Assembly (NCBI RefSeq): GCF_013116745.1
Contig: NZ_JABFOE010000013.1
Coordinates: 61,309 to 125,308, forward strand
Direction: 5' to 3'
Origin: Arthrobacter sp. 260
GTDB taxonomy: Bacteria > Actinomycetota > Actinomycetes > Actinomycetales > Micrococcaceae
DNA length: 64,000 nucleotides
The number at the start of each line of letters is the position of its first letter. The stretch's first letter is position 1. Below, one piece after another: positions 23,133 through 33,270 of this stretch. The notes beneath the pieces are model-generated. The model saw only the letters and a program-made list of their open reading frames with translations. It was not told where the DNA came from and did no database searches. A program made the position numbers and the translations under genes.

Positions 23133-25622
23133 ATGGATATGCTTTTCGACCCACACCTCGGTTCATCACCCGCAAGCTCAGGGAAGCGGTCGACGTCGTC
23201 GGCCCGGCCCGGCCCTGCCGGACCCGAGTCTGCGGATACGCCGCGCCCCGCGGGCGGACGCCGGGACGACGCCCGGGCGCAGGAACTGCTGGTAGGCCTG
23301 AACCCGCAGCAGGAAGAGGCAGTCCGGCACAGTGGGTCCCCCCTGCTGATCGTGGCGGGCGCCGGCTCCGGCAAGACCCGCGTCCTCAGCCACCGGATCG
23401 CTTACCTGATGGCAATGGGACGTGCGCACCACGGTGCAATCCTGGCCATCACCTTCACCAACAAGGCCGCAGCCGAGATGCGTGAACGCATCGAAGCTCT
23501 GGTGGGGGATGTCGCGAAGCGGATGTGGATCTCCACCTTCCACTCCTCCTGTGTGCGGATCCTGCGACGCGAGGCCGCATCGGTGGGGCTGAACTCCAAC
23601 TTCTCCATCTACGACTCGGCTGACACGCTCCGGTTGATCACCCTGGTGGCGAAGGGGCTGGACCTGGACCCCAAGCGGTTCACCCCCAAGTCCATCCAGC
23701 ACAAGATCTCAGCGCTGAAGAATGAACTGATCGACGAGGAAAGCTACGCCAGCTCCGCCAACTACTCGGACCCGTTCGAGCAGGCGGTCGCCGAGGTCTA
23801 CAAGGGCTACGCCCAGCGGATGCGCCAGGCCAACGCGATGGACTTCGATGACCTGATTGCCCAGACCGTCTACATGTTCAGGGCCTTCCCCGGGGTGGCC
23901 GACTACTACCGCCGCCGGTTCCGGCACGTGCTGGTGGACGAATACCAGGACACCAACCACGCCCAGTACGCCCTGGTCCGCGAGATCGTCGGGATCACCC
24001 AGGACCCCGCTGACGGTGCCGAGCTGATCCCGAACGCCGAACTGACCGTGGTCGGCGACTCCGACCAGTCCATCTACGCGTTCCGCGGCGCCGATGTCCG
24101 GAACATCGTCGAGTTTGAAAACGACTACCCCAACGCGCGCACCATCCTGCTGGAGCAGAACTACCGGTCCACGCAGACCATCCTCAGCGCCGCCAACGCT
24201 GTCATCTCCCGCAACCCTGACCGGCCGGACAAGAAGCTGTGGACTGCCGAGGGTGACGGCGAGCCGATCGTCGGGTACGTCGGGGAGAACGAGCACGAGG
24301 AAGCCCGCTTCATCGCCGAGGAGATCGACCGCCTCCAGGACGAGGAGGATTTGCGTCCCGGCGACGTCGCGATCTTCTACCGGACCAACGCGCAGTCCCG
24401 ATCCATCGAGGAAATCCTGATGCGGGTCGGCCTGCCCTACAAGGTGGTGGGCGGCACCCGGTTCTACGAGCGCAAGGAAATCAAGGACGCCCTCGCCTAC
24501 CTGAGGGTGCTGGTAAACCAGGACGACGTCGTCAACCTCCGCCGGATCCTCAACGAACCCAAGCGGGGGATCGGAGACCGCGCCGAGTACGCCGTCGCGG
24601 CGCTCGCCGAACGGGAGCGGATGTCCTTTATGGCGGCCCTCCGCCGGGCGGACGACGCCCCCGGGCTGGCCACCCGGTCGCTGAACGCCGTCAATGGTTT
24701 CGTGAAGTTGATCGACGACCTCGCCGAAGTGGCCGACGGGTCGGGCGCGTCGGCGGCGCTCGAGGCGGTGCTGGAGCAGACCGGTTACCTGGCGCAGCTC
24801 AGGTTGAGCAACGACCCGCAGGACGAGTCACGGGTGGAGAACCTCGCCGAGCTGGTCGCAGTGGTGCGTGAATACGAGCAGGAGAACCCCGAGGGGACGC
24901 TCGGTGACTTCCTCGAACAGGTCTCTTTGGTAGCGGACGCCGACCAGATCCCCGATGCCCCGGAGGGTTCGGCAGCCGAAGTGGAGCAGGCCGTGGCGGA
25001 GGCGAAGCGCCTGGGCGTGGTCACCCTGATGACCCTGCACACCGCCAAGGGGCTCGAATTCCCTGTGGTGTTCCTGACCGGCATGGAGCAGGGAATATTC
25101 CCGCACCAGCGCTCTGCCACCGATCCGAAGGAGCTCGCCGAGGAACGCCGGCTCGCCTACGTCGGGTTGACCCGGGCTCGGAAGCGGCTGTACATCACCC
25201 GCTCCGAGGTGCGCAGCATGTGGGGTCAGAGCCAGTACAACCCGGCGTCGCAGTTCGTCGGCGAGGTGCCCAGCGAGCTCATCACCTGGAAGCGTGAGGG
25301 CGCCTCGGGGCCGATGTGGGCTGGCGGAGGCGCGATCGGTGGGGGCAACAAGTTCAGCGGGTCCTACTGGGGCGCCGGTGCCGGCGGCGACGACAGCGGT
25401 CGGGGCCTGCCCACCCGCTCGGCGACCGTCGTCGGGCGCGTCCAGCCACAGAAGGAGGTCCTCGCCGTCGCGGTGGGGGACAAGGTCAACCACACCAGCT
25501 TCGGCAACGGGACCATCCTGGCCGTCGAGGGAGCGGGGGACAAGACGGTGGCGAAGGTGTCGTTCGACGTCGGTGAGAAACGCCTGCTGCTGAGGTACGC
25601 ACCGCTCACGAAGACCGGGTAG
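23133..25622 (+). CDS. pcrA: UvrD/PcrA-family ATP-dependent DNA helicase
   Basis: Superfamily 1A 3'-5' helicase of 829 aa used in repair and in removing proteins from DNA. Q motif LNPQQEEAVRHSGSPLL and Walker A AGAGSGKTR begin domain 1A at about residue 55, motif Ia is AITFTNKAAAEMRERI, Walker B is LVDEYQDTN, motif III is VVGDSDQSIYAFRGAD, motif IV is LLEQNYRST, motif V is VTLMTLHTAKGLEF and motif VI is VGLTRARKRLY. The C-terminal tail ends in a Tudor-like domain (VGDKVNHTSFGNGTIL), as in PcrA. The start MDMLFDPHLG at 23133 fits actinobacterial relatives; the frame is open to 23070. Confidence 0.94.
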   Translation: MDMLFDPHLGSSPASSGKRSTSSARPGPAGPESADTPRPAGGRRDDARAQELLVGLNPQQEEAVRHSGSPLLIVAGAGSGKTRVLSHRIAYLMAMGRAHHGAILAITFTNKAAAEMRERIEALVGDVAKRMWISTFHSSCVRILRREAASVGLNSNFSIYDSADTLRLITLVAKGLDLDPKRFTPKSIQHKISALKNELIDEESYASSANYSDPFEQAVAEVYKGYAQRMRQANAMDFDDLIAQTVYMFRAFPGVADYYRRRFRHVLVDEYQDTNHAQYALVREIVGITQDPADGAELIPNAELTVVGDSDQSIYAFRGADVRNIVEFENDYPNARTILLEQNYRSTQTILSAANAVISRNPDRPDKKLWTAEGDGEPIVGYVGENEHEEARFIAEEIDRLQDEEDLRPGDVAIFYRTNAQSRSIEEILMRVGLPYKVVGGTRFYERKEIKDALAYLRVLVNQDDVVNLRRILNEPKRGIGDRAEYAVAALAERERMSFMAALRRADDAPGLATRSLNAVNGFVKLIDDLAEVADGSGASAALEAVLEQTGYLAQLRLSNDPQDESRVENLAELVAVVREYEQENPEGTLGDFLEQVSLVADADQIPDAPEGSAAEVEQAVAEAKRLGVVTLMTLHTAKGLEFPVVFLTGMEQGIFPHQRSATDPKELAEERRLAYVGLTRARKRLYITRSEVRSMWGQSQYNPASQFVGEVPSELITWKREGASGPMWAGGGAIGGGNKFSGSYWGAGAGGDDSGRGLPTRSATVVGRVQPQKEVLAVAVGDKVNHTSFGNGTILAVEGAGDKTVAKVSFDVGEKRLLLRYAPLTKTG

Positions 25623-25765
25623 TTCCTTAGCTCATCGCCTTACTTTTCTACAAACCATAGAAGTGTGCCCTTGGTCACTAAACCGGTAGTCTGTGAAAGG
25701 CGCCGAACGCCAAGGGACTAAAGTTCCCTGTGTAAACCTACTTCGACGTAGAAGGACACTGGCCT
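25623..25765. promoter_or_regulatory. sucCD promoter region
   Basis: 143 bp between pcrA and sucC. Candidate elements are weak: TTGGTC near 25673 and TAGTCT near 25689 are too close together. The short dyad TTCTA-N7-TAGAA lies near 25648-25664. The promoter of the sucCD operon must be here. Confidence 0.4.
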
Positions 25766-26935
25766 GTGGATCTGTTCGAATATCAGGCGCGCGATCTTTT
25801 TGAGGCACACGGAGTACCCGTGCTCGCCGGCATCGTGGCGCACACCCCCGAGGAAGCAAAGGCGGCAGCCGAGAAGATTGGCGGCGTTGTCGTCGTCAAG
25901 GCTCAAGTCAAAGTTGGAGGCCGCGGGAAGGCGGGCGGCGTCAAAGTCGCCAAGACCCCCGACGAGGCATTCAAGTACGCCTCGGACATCCTGGGCATGG
26001 ACATCAAGGGTCACACCGTCCACAAGGTGATGATCGCGCAGGGCGCTGACATCGCTGAGGAGTACTACTTCTCGGTACTGCTGGACCGGTCCAACCGCAA
26101 CTACCTGGCTATGTGCTCGGTGGAAGGCGGCGTGGAGATCGAGCAGCTGGCCGTGGAGCGCCCCGAGGCGCTGGCACGCATTGCCGTTGACCCCGCTGTG
26201 GGTATCGACCAGGCGAAGGCCAAGGAAATCGTCGAGACGGCGGGGTTTGCCCCCGAGCTGCACGACGGCGTCGTCAACGCGATCATCAAGCTGTGGGACG
26301 TCTTCGTCTCCGAAGACGCCACCCTCGTTGAGGTCAACCCGCTGGTGAAGACCGGAGCCGGTGACATCATCGCCCTCGACGGCAAGGTCACCATCGACGA
26401 GAACGCAGCGTTCCGTCAGCCCGGCCACGCCGAGCTTGAGGATCAGGACTCCACCGATCCCCTCGAAGCCAAGGCCAAGGAAAACGACCTCAACTACGTC
26501 AAGCTCGACGGTGAAGTCGGAATCATCGGCAACGGCGCAGGCCTGGTCATGTCGACGCTCGACGTCGTCGCCTATGCAGGCGAAGCCCACGGCAACGTGC
26601 GTCCCGCCAACTTCCTTGACATCGGCGGTGGAGCATCAGCGGCCGTCATGGCTGCAGGGCTCGACGTCATCCTCAACGACCCTCAGGTCAAGAGCGTGTT
26701 CGTCAACGTCTTCGGCGGCATCACCGCGTGCGACGCGGTTGCCAACGGCATCGTTGAAGCCCTGAAGATCCTGGGCGACAAGGAAAACAAGCCACTGGTA
26801 GTGCGTCTCGACGGCAACAACGTCGAAGAAGGCCGCCGCATCCTCGCCGAGGCGAACCACCCAATGGTCACCCTCGCCGACACCATGGATGAAGGCGCCG
26901 ACAAGGCCGCCGAACTGGCTTACGCCGCCCGCTGA
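25766..26935 (+). CDS. sucC: succinyl-CoA synthetase, beta subunit (ADP-forming)
   Basis: TCA-cycle enzyme subunit of 389 aa with an N-terminal ATP-grasp domain and a C-terminal CoA-ligase domain. [19 protein letters not shown] opens the protein, [16 protein letters not shown] is the nucleotide-binding region, EVNPLV the ATP-grasp metal site, and [16 protein letters not shown] is near the active site. The start is a GTG with AAGGA 9 bases upstream. Together with SucD, 58 bp downstream, it interconverts succinyl-CoA and succinate with substrate-level phosphorylation. Confidence 0.96.
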   Translation: MDLFEYQARDLFEAHGVPVLAGIVAHTPEEAKAAAEKIGGVVVVKAQVKVGGRGKAGGVKVAKTPDEAFKYASDILGMDIKGHTVHKVMIAQGADIAEEYYFSVLLDRSNRNYLAMCSVEGGVEIEQLAVERPEALARIAVDPAVGIDQAKAKEIVETAGFAPELHDGVVNAIIKLWDVFVSEDATLVEVNPLVKTGAGDIIALDGKVTIDENAAFRQPGHAELEDQDSTDPLEAKAKENDLNYVKLDGEVGIIGNGAGLVMSTLDVVAYAGEAHGNVRPANFLDIGGGASAAVMAAGLDVILNDPQVKSVFVNVFGGITACDAVANGIVEALKILGDKENKPLVVRLDGNNVEEGRRILAEANHPMVTLADTMDEGADKAAELAYAAR

Positions 26936-26993
26936 TCGAGCCTGCACTTCCCGGCTCACGTGCTGCCGGGTCCAAAGGATTAAGGAATAACGT

Positions 26994-27896
26994 ATGTCAA
27001 TTTTTCTCAACAAAGACTCCAAGGTCATTGTGCAGGGCATCACCGGCGGCGAAGGCACCAAGCACACCGCTTTGATGCTCGCCGCTGGCACCCAGGTGGT
27101 CGGTGGGGTTAACGCCCGCAAGGCCGGTACCACGGTCACCCACGGCGACGTCACCCTGCCGGTATTCGGCAAGGTCAGCGAAGCCATGACAGAAACCGGC
27201 GCCGACGTGTCGATCGTCTTCGTTCCACCGGCCTTCACCAAGGACGCGGTCATCGAGGCCATCGAGGCCGGCATCGGCCTCGTCGTCATCATCACCGAGG
27301 GCGTCCCCGTGCAGGACTCGGCCGAGTTCTGGGCGCTTGCCCAGTCCAAACTCGACGCCGATGGCAACCAGGTCACGCGGATCATCGGCCCCAACTGCCC
27401 CGGCATCATCACGCCGGGCGAGTCGCTGGTCGGGATCACCCCTGCCAACATCACCGGCAAGGGCGGCGTGGGCCTCGTGTCCAAGTCCGGCACCCTGACC
27501 TACCAGATGATGTTCGAGCTGCGCGACCTGGGCTTCTCGACCGCCATTGGCATCGGTGGCGACCCCATCGTCGGAACCACCCACATCGACGCACTTGCTG
27601 CGTTCGAGGCGGACCCCGAAACCAAGGCCATCGTGATGATCGGCGAAATCGGCGGCGACGCCGAAGAGCGTGCCGCCGAGTTCATCAAGGCCAACGTCAC
27701 CAAGCCGGTTGTCGGCTACGTGGCAGGCTTCACCGCACCCGAGGGCAAGACCATGGGCCACGCCGGCGCCATTGTGTCGGGCTCAGCGGGTACGGCACAG
27801 GCCAAGAAGGAAGCCCTCGAGGCTGCAGGCGTCAAGGTCGGCAAGACGCCGTCCGAGACCGCCAAACTCCTCCGTGAGGTCTACGCAGGACTGTAG
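26994..27896 (+). CDS. sucD: succinyl-CoA synthetase, alpha subunit
   Basis: CoA-binding and phosphohistidine subunit, 300 aa, the normal length. It begins [21 protein letters not shown], with the Rossmann CoA-binding domain to about 125. The active-site His is H256 in [23 protein letters not shown] and [10 protein letters not shown] are also present. ATG preceded by AAGGA. It is the second gene of sucCD and ends in a terminator. Confidence 0.96.
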   Translation: MSIFLNKDSKVIVQGITGGEGTKHTALMLAAGTQVVGGVNARKAGTTVTHGDVTLPVFGKVSEAMTETGADVSIVFVPPAFTKDAVIEAIEAGIGLVVIITEGVPVQDSAEFWALAQSKLDADGNQVTRIIGPNCPGIITPGESLVGITPANITGKGGVGLVSKSGTLTYQMMFELRDLGFSTAIGIGGDPIVGTTHIDALAAFEADPETKAIVMIGEIGGDAEERAAEFIKANVTKPVVGYVAGFTAPEGKTMGHAGAIVSGSAGTAQAKKEALEAAGVKVGKTPSETAKLLREVYAGL

Positions 27897-27907
27897 CTCT
27901 CCTTGGG

Positions 27908-27948
27908 AGGCCCCGGCAGCTGGATTCGTCCAGCGGTCGGGGCCTTTT
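27908..27948 (+). terminator. terminator after sucCD
   Basis: GGCCCCG pairs with CGGGGCC and an inner GCTGGA-TTCG-TCCAGC hairpin caps it; TTTT follows. This is a textbook intrinsic terminator. Confidence 0.85.
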
Positions 27949-28008
27949 CTGTCAGGCGACCGCGCTAGGCTAACTAGTTCACCCACCACACCAGTTTGAG
28001 GAGTACGC

Positions 28009-29064
28009 ATGCGCGCCACCATCATCCACGGCCCCGGCGACATCAAGGTTGAGGACCGCGACTACCCCACGATCAAACTTCCCACCGACGCCGTTGTGAA
28101 GGTCACTGCCTCCTGTGTCTGCGGATCGGACCTCTGGCCCTACCGGGGTATCAGCAAGAACCGTGGCACCCGGGCGATCGGGCACGAGTTTGTCGGCGTC
28201 GTCGAGGACATCGGCTCCGAGGTGACGGAGCTGGCCGTCGGCGACTTCGTCATCGCCCCCTTCGTCGACAGCTGCGGCAAGTGCCCGCAGTGCCTCAACG
28301 GAGTGACAGTGGCCTGCGACCACCTCACCTCCTGGGGCGGTGACGACGAAAACGGTCATTATGTCGAGGGCGCGCAGGGCGAAGCCGTCCGCGTACCCCA
28401 GGCGGAGGGCACTCTCCGTAGGGTCGACGGGGTTACCGACCCGGACAAGGAGCTGACCGCCAGCCTCCTCACTCTCTCCGACGTCATGTCCACCGGGCAC
28501 CACGCGGCCGTCAGCGCCCAGGTGGGGCCGGGCCGCACCGTGGTGGTGGTGGGCGACGGAGCCGTCGGGCTATGCGGTGTCCTCGCGGCGAAGCGCCTCG
28601 GCGCGGAACGCATCATCGCTATGTCCCGGCACGAGGACCGGCAGGCACTGGCCCGCGAGTTCGGTGCCACCGATATCGTCGCCGAGCGCGGTGACGCCGG
28701 CGTCGAGAAGGTCCGCGAACTGCTCGGGGGAGTGCTCGCCGATTCGGTGCTGGAGTGCGTCGGTACCAAGGAGTCGATGGAGCAGGCCCTCGCCAGCACC
28801 CGGCCCGGCGGCAACCTCGGGTTTGTAGGTGTTCCCGCGGGCGGTGCCGAGCTCCCGATCGGGCTGCTGTTCTCCAAGAACATCACGGTCGGCGGCGGCA
28901 TGGCCCCGGCCCACACCTACATTCCGGAACTGCTGGCTGACGTCCTCGCCGGAAACATCAACCCCGGCAAGGTGTTCGATGTCGAGATGCCCCTCGAGGA
29001 CGCCGCCGAGGCGTACAGGGCCATGGACGAGCGGCGCGCCATCAAGGTGCTTCTCAAGCCGTAG
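28009..29064 (+). CDS. zinc-dependent medium-chain alcohol dehydrogenase
   Basis: MDR-family NAD(P)-dependent dehydrogenase, 351 aa. Catalytic zinc ligands are the Cys of CVCGSDLW and the His-Glu of IGHEFVGVV; structural zinc cysteines are in SCGKCPQCLNGVTVACD. The Rossmann nucleotide fold is VVVVGDGAVGLCGVLAAKRLGA near residues 178-200. ATG preceded by GAGGAGTACGC. It is monocistronic between two terminators. Substrate is not inferable. Confidence 0.9.
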   Translation: MRATIIHGPGDIKVEDRDYPTIKLPTDAVVKVTASCVCGSDLWPYRGISKNRGTRAIGHEFVGVVEDIGSEVTELAVGDFVIAPFVDSCGKCPQCLNGVTVACDHLTSWGGDDENGHYVEGAQGEAVRVPQAEGTLRRVDGVTDPDKELTASLLTLSDVMSTGHHAAVSAQVGPGRTVVVVGDGAVGLCGVLAAKRLGAERIIAMSRHEDRQALAREFGATDIVAERGDAGVEKVRELLGGVLADSVLECVGTKESMEQALASTRPGGNLGFVGVPAGGAELPIGLLFSKNITVGGGMAPAHTYIPELLADVLAGNINPGKVFDVEMPLEDAAEAYRAMDERRAIKVLLKP

Positions 29065-29101
29065 GGCTCTCGACCGCCACAAACCCGCGACGCCCACTGA
29101 T

Positions 29102-29140
29102 GCGCCGGTAGCTGTGTTCACACGGCTACCGGCGCGTTTT
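29102..29140 (+). terminator. terminator after the zinc alcohol dehydrogenase gene
   Basis: GCGCCGGTAGC pairs perfectly with GCTACCGGCGC around a short inner stem GTG/CAC; GTTTT follows. Confidence 0.85.
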
Positions 29141-29240
29141 GCGTTTAACCGTCAGGCTCGCCGCGATGCTCTCAAGAAAAATAATGCAGCGCCGCAATTT
29201 TGCAGTTGTGTAAAACGTTGCTGGGTGTCACAATAGTTCG

Positions 29241-29864
29241 GTGAGTCAACTACTTTCCCTCCGGGACCGAAAACGCACCGAGACCTGGGCTGCCCTGCAC
29301 AACGCCGCCGCCCGGCTCACCCTCGAGAACGGGCCGGACCGCGTCACCACCGAAGCCATCGCAGCCCAGGCCAACGTCTCGGCCCGGACCTTCTTCAACT
29401 ACTTCAGCACCAAGGAGGACGCGATCCTTGGCCTCCAGGACCCCTCGATCGACGACACCTGGCTGGAAGCCTTCGACGTCGATGCGAACCTCCTCGACCA
29501 GGTGTCCCGGCTGCTCGTGAACGTGGTGCACTCCACCGAGGGCGGCGCCGACGGCGACAGCCTCCGCATGGAGGTGGTGCAGCGCTTCCCCCAACTCCGC
29601 CAGCGCCGTTTCGGCTACTTCCTGAAGGTGGAGCAACTGGTCCGCGATGTCGTCACCGAGGGCATTACTGCCTCCGCCAAATGGGTCGACGTCGCCCAGC
29701 ACCACCGCGCCGAGGACATCTCCCGCATGATCGTGCTGATCGCAGGAGCACCCATGCGCTACGCGATGCAGGAATCCGCTCACGCACCAACACTCGACAA
29801 CCAGTTCGCGGCTCTCAGTACCGCCAACGCACTCCTCAGAGAGGTCCTCCCGGAAATCCAATGA
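29241..29864 (+). CDS. TetR/AcrR family transcriptional regulator
   Basis: Repressor-type regulator of 207 aa. The N-terminal helix-turn-helix spans about residues 12-58 (RKRTETWAALHNAAARL..VTTEAIAAQANVSARTFFNYFSTKEDAI). The rest is the helical ligand-binding and dimer domain. Start GTG at 29241. Its stop overlaps the start of the next gene (ATGA), so it is coupled to the MFS exporter it probably controls. The effector is probably an exporter substrate; unknown. Confidence 0.9.
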   Translation: MSQLLSLRDRKRTETWAALHNAAARLTLENGPDRVTTEAIAAQANVSARTFFNYFSTKEDAILGLQDPSIDDTWLEAFDVDANLLDQVSRLLVNVVHSTEGGADGDSLRMEVVQRFPQLRQRRFGYFLKVEQLVRDVVTEGITASAKWVDVAQHHRAEDISRMIVLIAGAPMRYAMQESAHAPTLDNQFAALSTANALLREVLPEIQ

Positions 29865-31426
29865 GTACCGATACCAGAACCACCCCCGAAGCCGTTGTCG
29901 AGAAACCCACTGGCATGCTGCTGCTCTTCATCGGGCTGATGCTCTCAATGCTCCTGGCTGCCCTCAGCCAGATGATCCTTAGTACGGCGCTTCCCACCAT
30001 CGTGGGCGAGCTGCACGGCGTCGACCAGATGCTCTGGGTCATCACCGCCTACATTCTGACCGCCACTATCGTGATGCCGATCTACGGCAAGCTCGGTGAC
30101 CTGATGGGCCGCAAGAACCTGCTGCTCATCGCCATCAGCATCTTCATGGCCGGCTCCATTGTTGGCGGGCTCGCCCCGGACATGCCCTGGCTGATCACCG
30201 GCCGCGCGATCCAGGGGCTCGGCGGTGGTGGGCTGATGATCCTCGCCCAGGCAATCATTGCCGACGTCGTCCCCGCCCGGGAGCGCGGCAAGTACATGGG
30301 CGTTATGGGCGGCGTGTTCGCTTTCGCCTCGGTGGCCGGCCCATTGTTGGGCGGCTTCTTCACCGAGGGCCCTGGCTGGCGCTGGATGTTCTGGATCAAC
30401 ATGCCGCTGGGCGTGCTCGCACTCCTGGTCGTCGTTTTCTTCCTGCACTTGCCGAGCAAGGAACGCCAGCGGACCAAGCCCGACGTCGCCGGCATGGCCC
30501 TTCTCGCGATCGCCACCACCTCGATTGTGCTGGTCGGCACCTGGGGTGGCACCCAGTACGACTGGACCTCAGTAACCATCCTCGGACTGGCCGCGGTAGC
30601 CGTCATGACCAGTGTCGCCTTCGTGATGGTCGAACGGCGGGCCGACGAGCCCATCCTCCCGATGCATCTGTTCCGGGAACGCAACTTCAACCTCACCACC
30701 TCCGGCGGCCTCCTGATCGGCGTCACCATGTTCGGTGCCGTCGGGTACATGCCGACCTACCTGCAGATGGTCACCGGCGCGAGTGCCACCAATGCTGGCC
30801 TGCTGATGATCCCGATGATGGGCGCGCTGCTGCTGTTCTCCACCGGATCCGGGGTATTAGTCAGCCGCACCGGTCGGTACAAGTGGATGCCGATCGCCGG
30901 TTCGTTGATGATCGCCGTTGCGCTGTTCCTGCTCTCGACCATCAAGCCGGACACCGCACTGTGGATCATCTGTACCTACATTGGTCTGCTCGGCGCGGGG
31001 CTGGGTCTCAGCATGCAGATCCTGGTGCTGATCGTCCAGAACACGTTCCCCAACCGGATGGTGGGCACCGCGACCGCCTCCAACAACTACTTCCGCCAGA
31101 TCGGTGCCACCCTGGGCTCAGCGATCGTCGGGAGCCTCTTCACCGCGCGGGTCGCCGACCTGCTCACCGAACGGCTTCCCGGCGGAGCGGTCACCACCGA
31201 GGGCGGCGCCAACTCGCTGACCCCGGAGCTGGTCTACACGCTGCCCGACGCGGCAAGGAACGCGGTGATCGAGTCCTACAACGACGCGCTCACCCCGCTG
31301 TTCCTCTACATGGCTCCGCTGGGCATCATCGCGGCGATCCTGCTGTACTTCGTCAAGGAAGCACCCCTGGCGACGTCGATCGCTGCGGAGCCTGAAGTGG
31401 CTGCCGGGGCCAGCAAGGCAGAATAG
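29861..31426 (+). CDS. MFS multidrug efflux transporter, DHA2 (EmrB/QacA) type
   Basis: Proton-drug antiporter of 521 aa with about 14 membrane helices. The DHA2 motifs LSTALPTIVGELHG, GKLGDLMGRKNLLL (motif A) and GRAIQGLGGGGLMILAQAIIADVVPARERGKYMG (in part motif B/C region) are present. The ATG at 29861 is set by the 4-bp overlap with the TetR gene; the frame is open upstream through tetR. A SRPBCC gene starts 4 bp after its stop. Confidence 0.91.
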   Translation: MSTDTRTTPEAVVEKPTGMLLLFIGLMLSMLLAALSQMILSTALPTIVGELHGVDQMLWVITAYILTATIVMPIYGKLGDLMGRKNLLLIAISIFMAGSIVGGLAPDMPWLITGRAIQGLGGGGLMILAQAIIADVVPARERGKYMGVMGGVFAFASVAGPLLGGFFTEGPGWRWMFWINMPLGVLALLVVVFFLHLPSKERQRTKPDVAGMALLAIATTSIVLVGTWGGTQYDWTSVTILGLAAVAVMTSVAFVMVERRADEPILPMHLFRERNFNLTTSGGLLIGVTMFGAVGYMPTYLQMVTGASATNAGLLMIPMMGALLLFSTGSGVLVSRTGRYKWMPIAGSLMIAVALFLLSTIKPDTALWIICTYIGLLGAGLGLSMQILVLIVQNTFPNRMVGTATASNNYFRQIGATLGSAIVGSLFTARVADLLTERLPGGAVTTEGGANSLTPELVYTLPDAARNAVIESYNDALTPLFLYMAPLGIIAAILLYFVKEAPLATSIAAEPEVAAGASKAE

Positions 31427-31430
31427 GATC

Positions 31431-31868
31431 ATGAGCCCCTACCTGATCACCCGTGAACGATTCATCAACGCGCCGGCCAGCGACATCTTCGAGGTCCTGG
31501 CCACCCCGGCGCTCCACAGTGTGATCGACGGCTCGGACACCGTCCAGGGCGAGCAGCCCGGCGGGCCGCAACGCCTGTACCAGGGCGCCAAATTCGGAAT
31601 GGACATGCGCATCGGGGCGAAGTACAAGATCCTCAACAAGGTGGTCGAGTTCGAGGAAGGGCGCCGGATCACCTGGCGTCACTTCACGAAGGCCACCTGG
31701 AGTTACGTGCTGGAGCCGCGCGACGGAGGCACCCTGGTCACCGAGCAATGGGATGCCCGCTCGGTGACCGGGAAGATTGTCCTCCGGCCGATGGGGTTCC
31801 TGCGCAAGAACCCCATCGCCATGGAGAAGACGCTGGCCAAGCTCGAAAACTACGTCACCCAGAACTAA
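31431..31868 (+). CDS. SRPBCC family protein (polyketide cyclase/dehydrase-like)
   Basis: START-like hydrophobic-cavity protein of 145 aa. It opens with ITRERFINAPASDIFEVLATPALHSVIDGS, a usual SRPBCC start, and ends with the C-terminal helix (NPIAMEKTLAKLENYVTQ). Third gene of the tetR-MFS operon, with 4 bp between it and the MFS stop. Role unknown; binding of a hydrophobic compound exported by the neighbour is only a guess. Confidence 0.83.
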   Translation: MSPYLITRERFINAPASDIFEVLATPALHSVIDGSDTVQGEQPGGPQRLYQGAKFGMDMRIGAKYKILNKVVEFEEGRRITWRHFTKATWSYVLEPRDGGTLVTEQWDARSVTGKIVLRPMGFLRKNPIAMEKTLAKLENYVTQN

Positions 31869-31889
31869 CCGGTTAGTGGGTCGGACCGG

Positions 31890-32987
31890 CTAGAGCAGCC
31901 CGACCCCGAACAGCAGGCCCAGCAGGTAGGTGGCGGCGGCCGCACCCAGGCCGATCGCCACCTGCCGCAGCGCCAGTTTCAGCGGTGAGGCTCCGGAAAG
32001 CAGCCCGACGACGGCGCCCGTTCCCAGCAGCGCCAGACCCACCAGGATGCAGGCGACGATGATCGCCGTCGTTCCGCTGAGACCAAACAGATACGGCAGG
32101 ATCGGGATCAGAGCGCCCGACGCGAAGAAACAAAAGCTCGCCCCCGCGGCGCCGAGGCCGGTGCCGATCTGCTCGTGATGGTCCCGGTCCCCCTCCGTCT
32201 CCGGCTGAAGGGACAGGCTGGGGTCGCAGTCGCAGTCCCGGAGCCCCAACCGCTCCTCCGCGCGGTGCTGGGCCGCTTCCGGGGACATGCCCCGTGCCCG
32301 ATACACGAGCACCAGTTCATTGGCGTCGATGTCCAGTTCCTTCGCGGCGGTGAGAGTGATCTGGGTGGGGCGGGATGCGGCCAGCAGTTCCCGCTGCGAC
32401 CGCACCGACACATACTCCCCGGCGCCCATCGACAAGGCTCCGGCGAGGAGACCGGCGATCCCGCTGAACAACACGAATCCGGTGGAGACGCCGGTGGCGC
32501 CCACCCCGAGCACCAGCGCGAGGTTGCTGACCAGCCCATCGTTGGCGCCGAACACGGCAGCCCTGAAGTTGCCAGACAACCTGTTGCGCCCACGGGTGGC
32601 GAGGCCGCGGATAACTTCTTCATGGATCTGCTCGTCGGCTGCCATGGCGTGGGTAGCCATTGGGTCGGACGAGTACGGCGACCTGCTTTCGGCGCGCTGC
32701 GCGAGGGCCAGCACAAAGACGCTTCCGAACCGCCGGGCCAGGAACCCGAGCACCACATTCCTGAAGGACGGACGGGCGGGCTTGCCCTGATGGTCGCCGA
32801 GCAGGGACAACCAGTGGGCTTCGTGACGGCCCTCGGCCTTCGCCAGGGCGAGCAGGATTTCGCGTTCCTCGCCCTCGCGGCGGCTTGCGAGATACCGGTA
32901 GGTGGCGGCTTCGGCGCGTTCATCGGCCAGGTACTGGCGCCACCGGCGAATATCTGCCGGGGATGGTTTGTTCTGGGTTGCTGTCAC
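31890..32987 (-). CDS. ferritin-like domain fused to VIT1/CCC1 membrane domain (MbfA-like iron/manganese exporter)
   Basis: Protein of 365 aa combining an N-terminal ferritin-like diiron domain (about residues 10-145; helices with LADERAEAATYRYLA, EGRHEAHWLSLLGD and ADEQIHEEVI) and a C-terminal VIT1/CCC1-type membrane domain (about 150-365, AVFGANDGLVSNLALVLGVGA). MbfA, studied in rhizobia, has this layout and exports iron. A CDCDP motif lies in the cytosolic loop. The GTG at 32987 has AGGAGA upstream. It is convergent with the SRPBCC gene (21 bp). Iron versus manganese cannot be decided. Confidence 0.86.
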   Translation of the reverse strand: MTATQNKPSPADIRRWRQYLADERAEAATYRYLASRREGEEREILLALAKAEGRHEAHWLSLLGDHQGKPARPSFRNVVLGFLARRFGSVFVLALAQRAESRSPYSSDPMATHAMAADEQIHEEVIRGLATRGRNRLSGNFRAAVFGANDGLVSNLALVLGVGATGVSTGFVLFSGIAGLLAGALSMGAGEYVSVRSQRELLAASRPTQITLTAAKELDIDANELVLVYRARGMSPEAAQHRAEERLGLRDCDCDPSLSLQPETEGDRDHHEQIGTGLGAAGASFCFFASGALIPILPYLFGLSGTTAIIVACILVGLALLGTGAVVGLLSGASPLKLALRQVAIGLGAAAATYLLGLLFGVGLL

Positions 32988-33270
32988 TACGGTCTCCTGG
33001 AATATAGCGACCAGGACCGTGACGGGGCTCCGGCCGTCGTTAACGCGGCCGAAGGTCTCGCTCGCCGGAAACTCTCTCCGGTGGACTGCCGGGCATCATC
33101 ATCGATAGCCAGTGTGTCGACAGGCCTCCGCTCAGGATTCGCTAAACCGGATCCGAACAGGAGCTACTCCCCTTCTCGGTATCAATCGTAGCGTGACTTC
33201 GCCCCGTCCTCGACCCCGCACCATGCCGGGACGGGGGAGGGCAGTGGAACGGGGTCGCTAAGATGAAGCG
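32988..33270. promoter_or_regulatory. divergent promoter region between the MbfA-like gene and the DUF202 pair
   Basis: 283 bp without a gene. The promoters of both transcripts must be here. I found no iron box or clear dyad. Confidence 0.35.

Noticed and set aside
27961..27981. Possible iron box near GCTAGGCTAACTAG, upstream of the zinc alcohol dehydrogenase
   Set aside because: Only the central half matches the IdeR consensus; the other half-site is absent. It more likely contains the promoter -10 TAGGCT.
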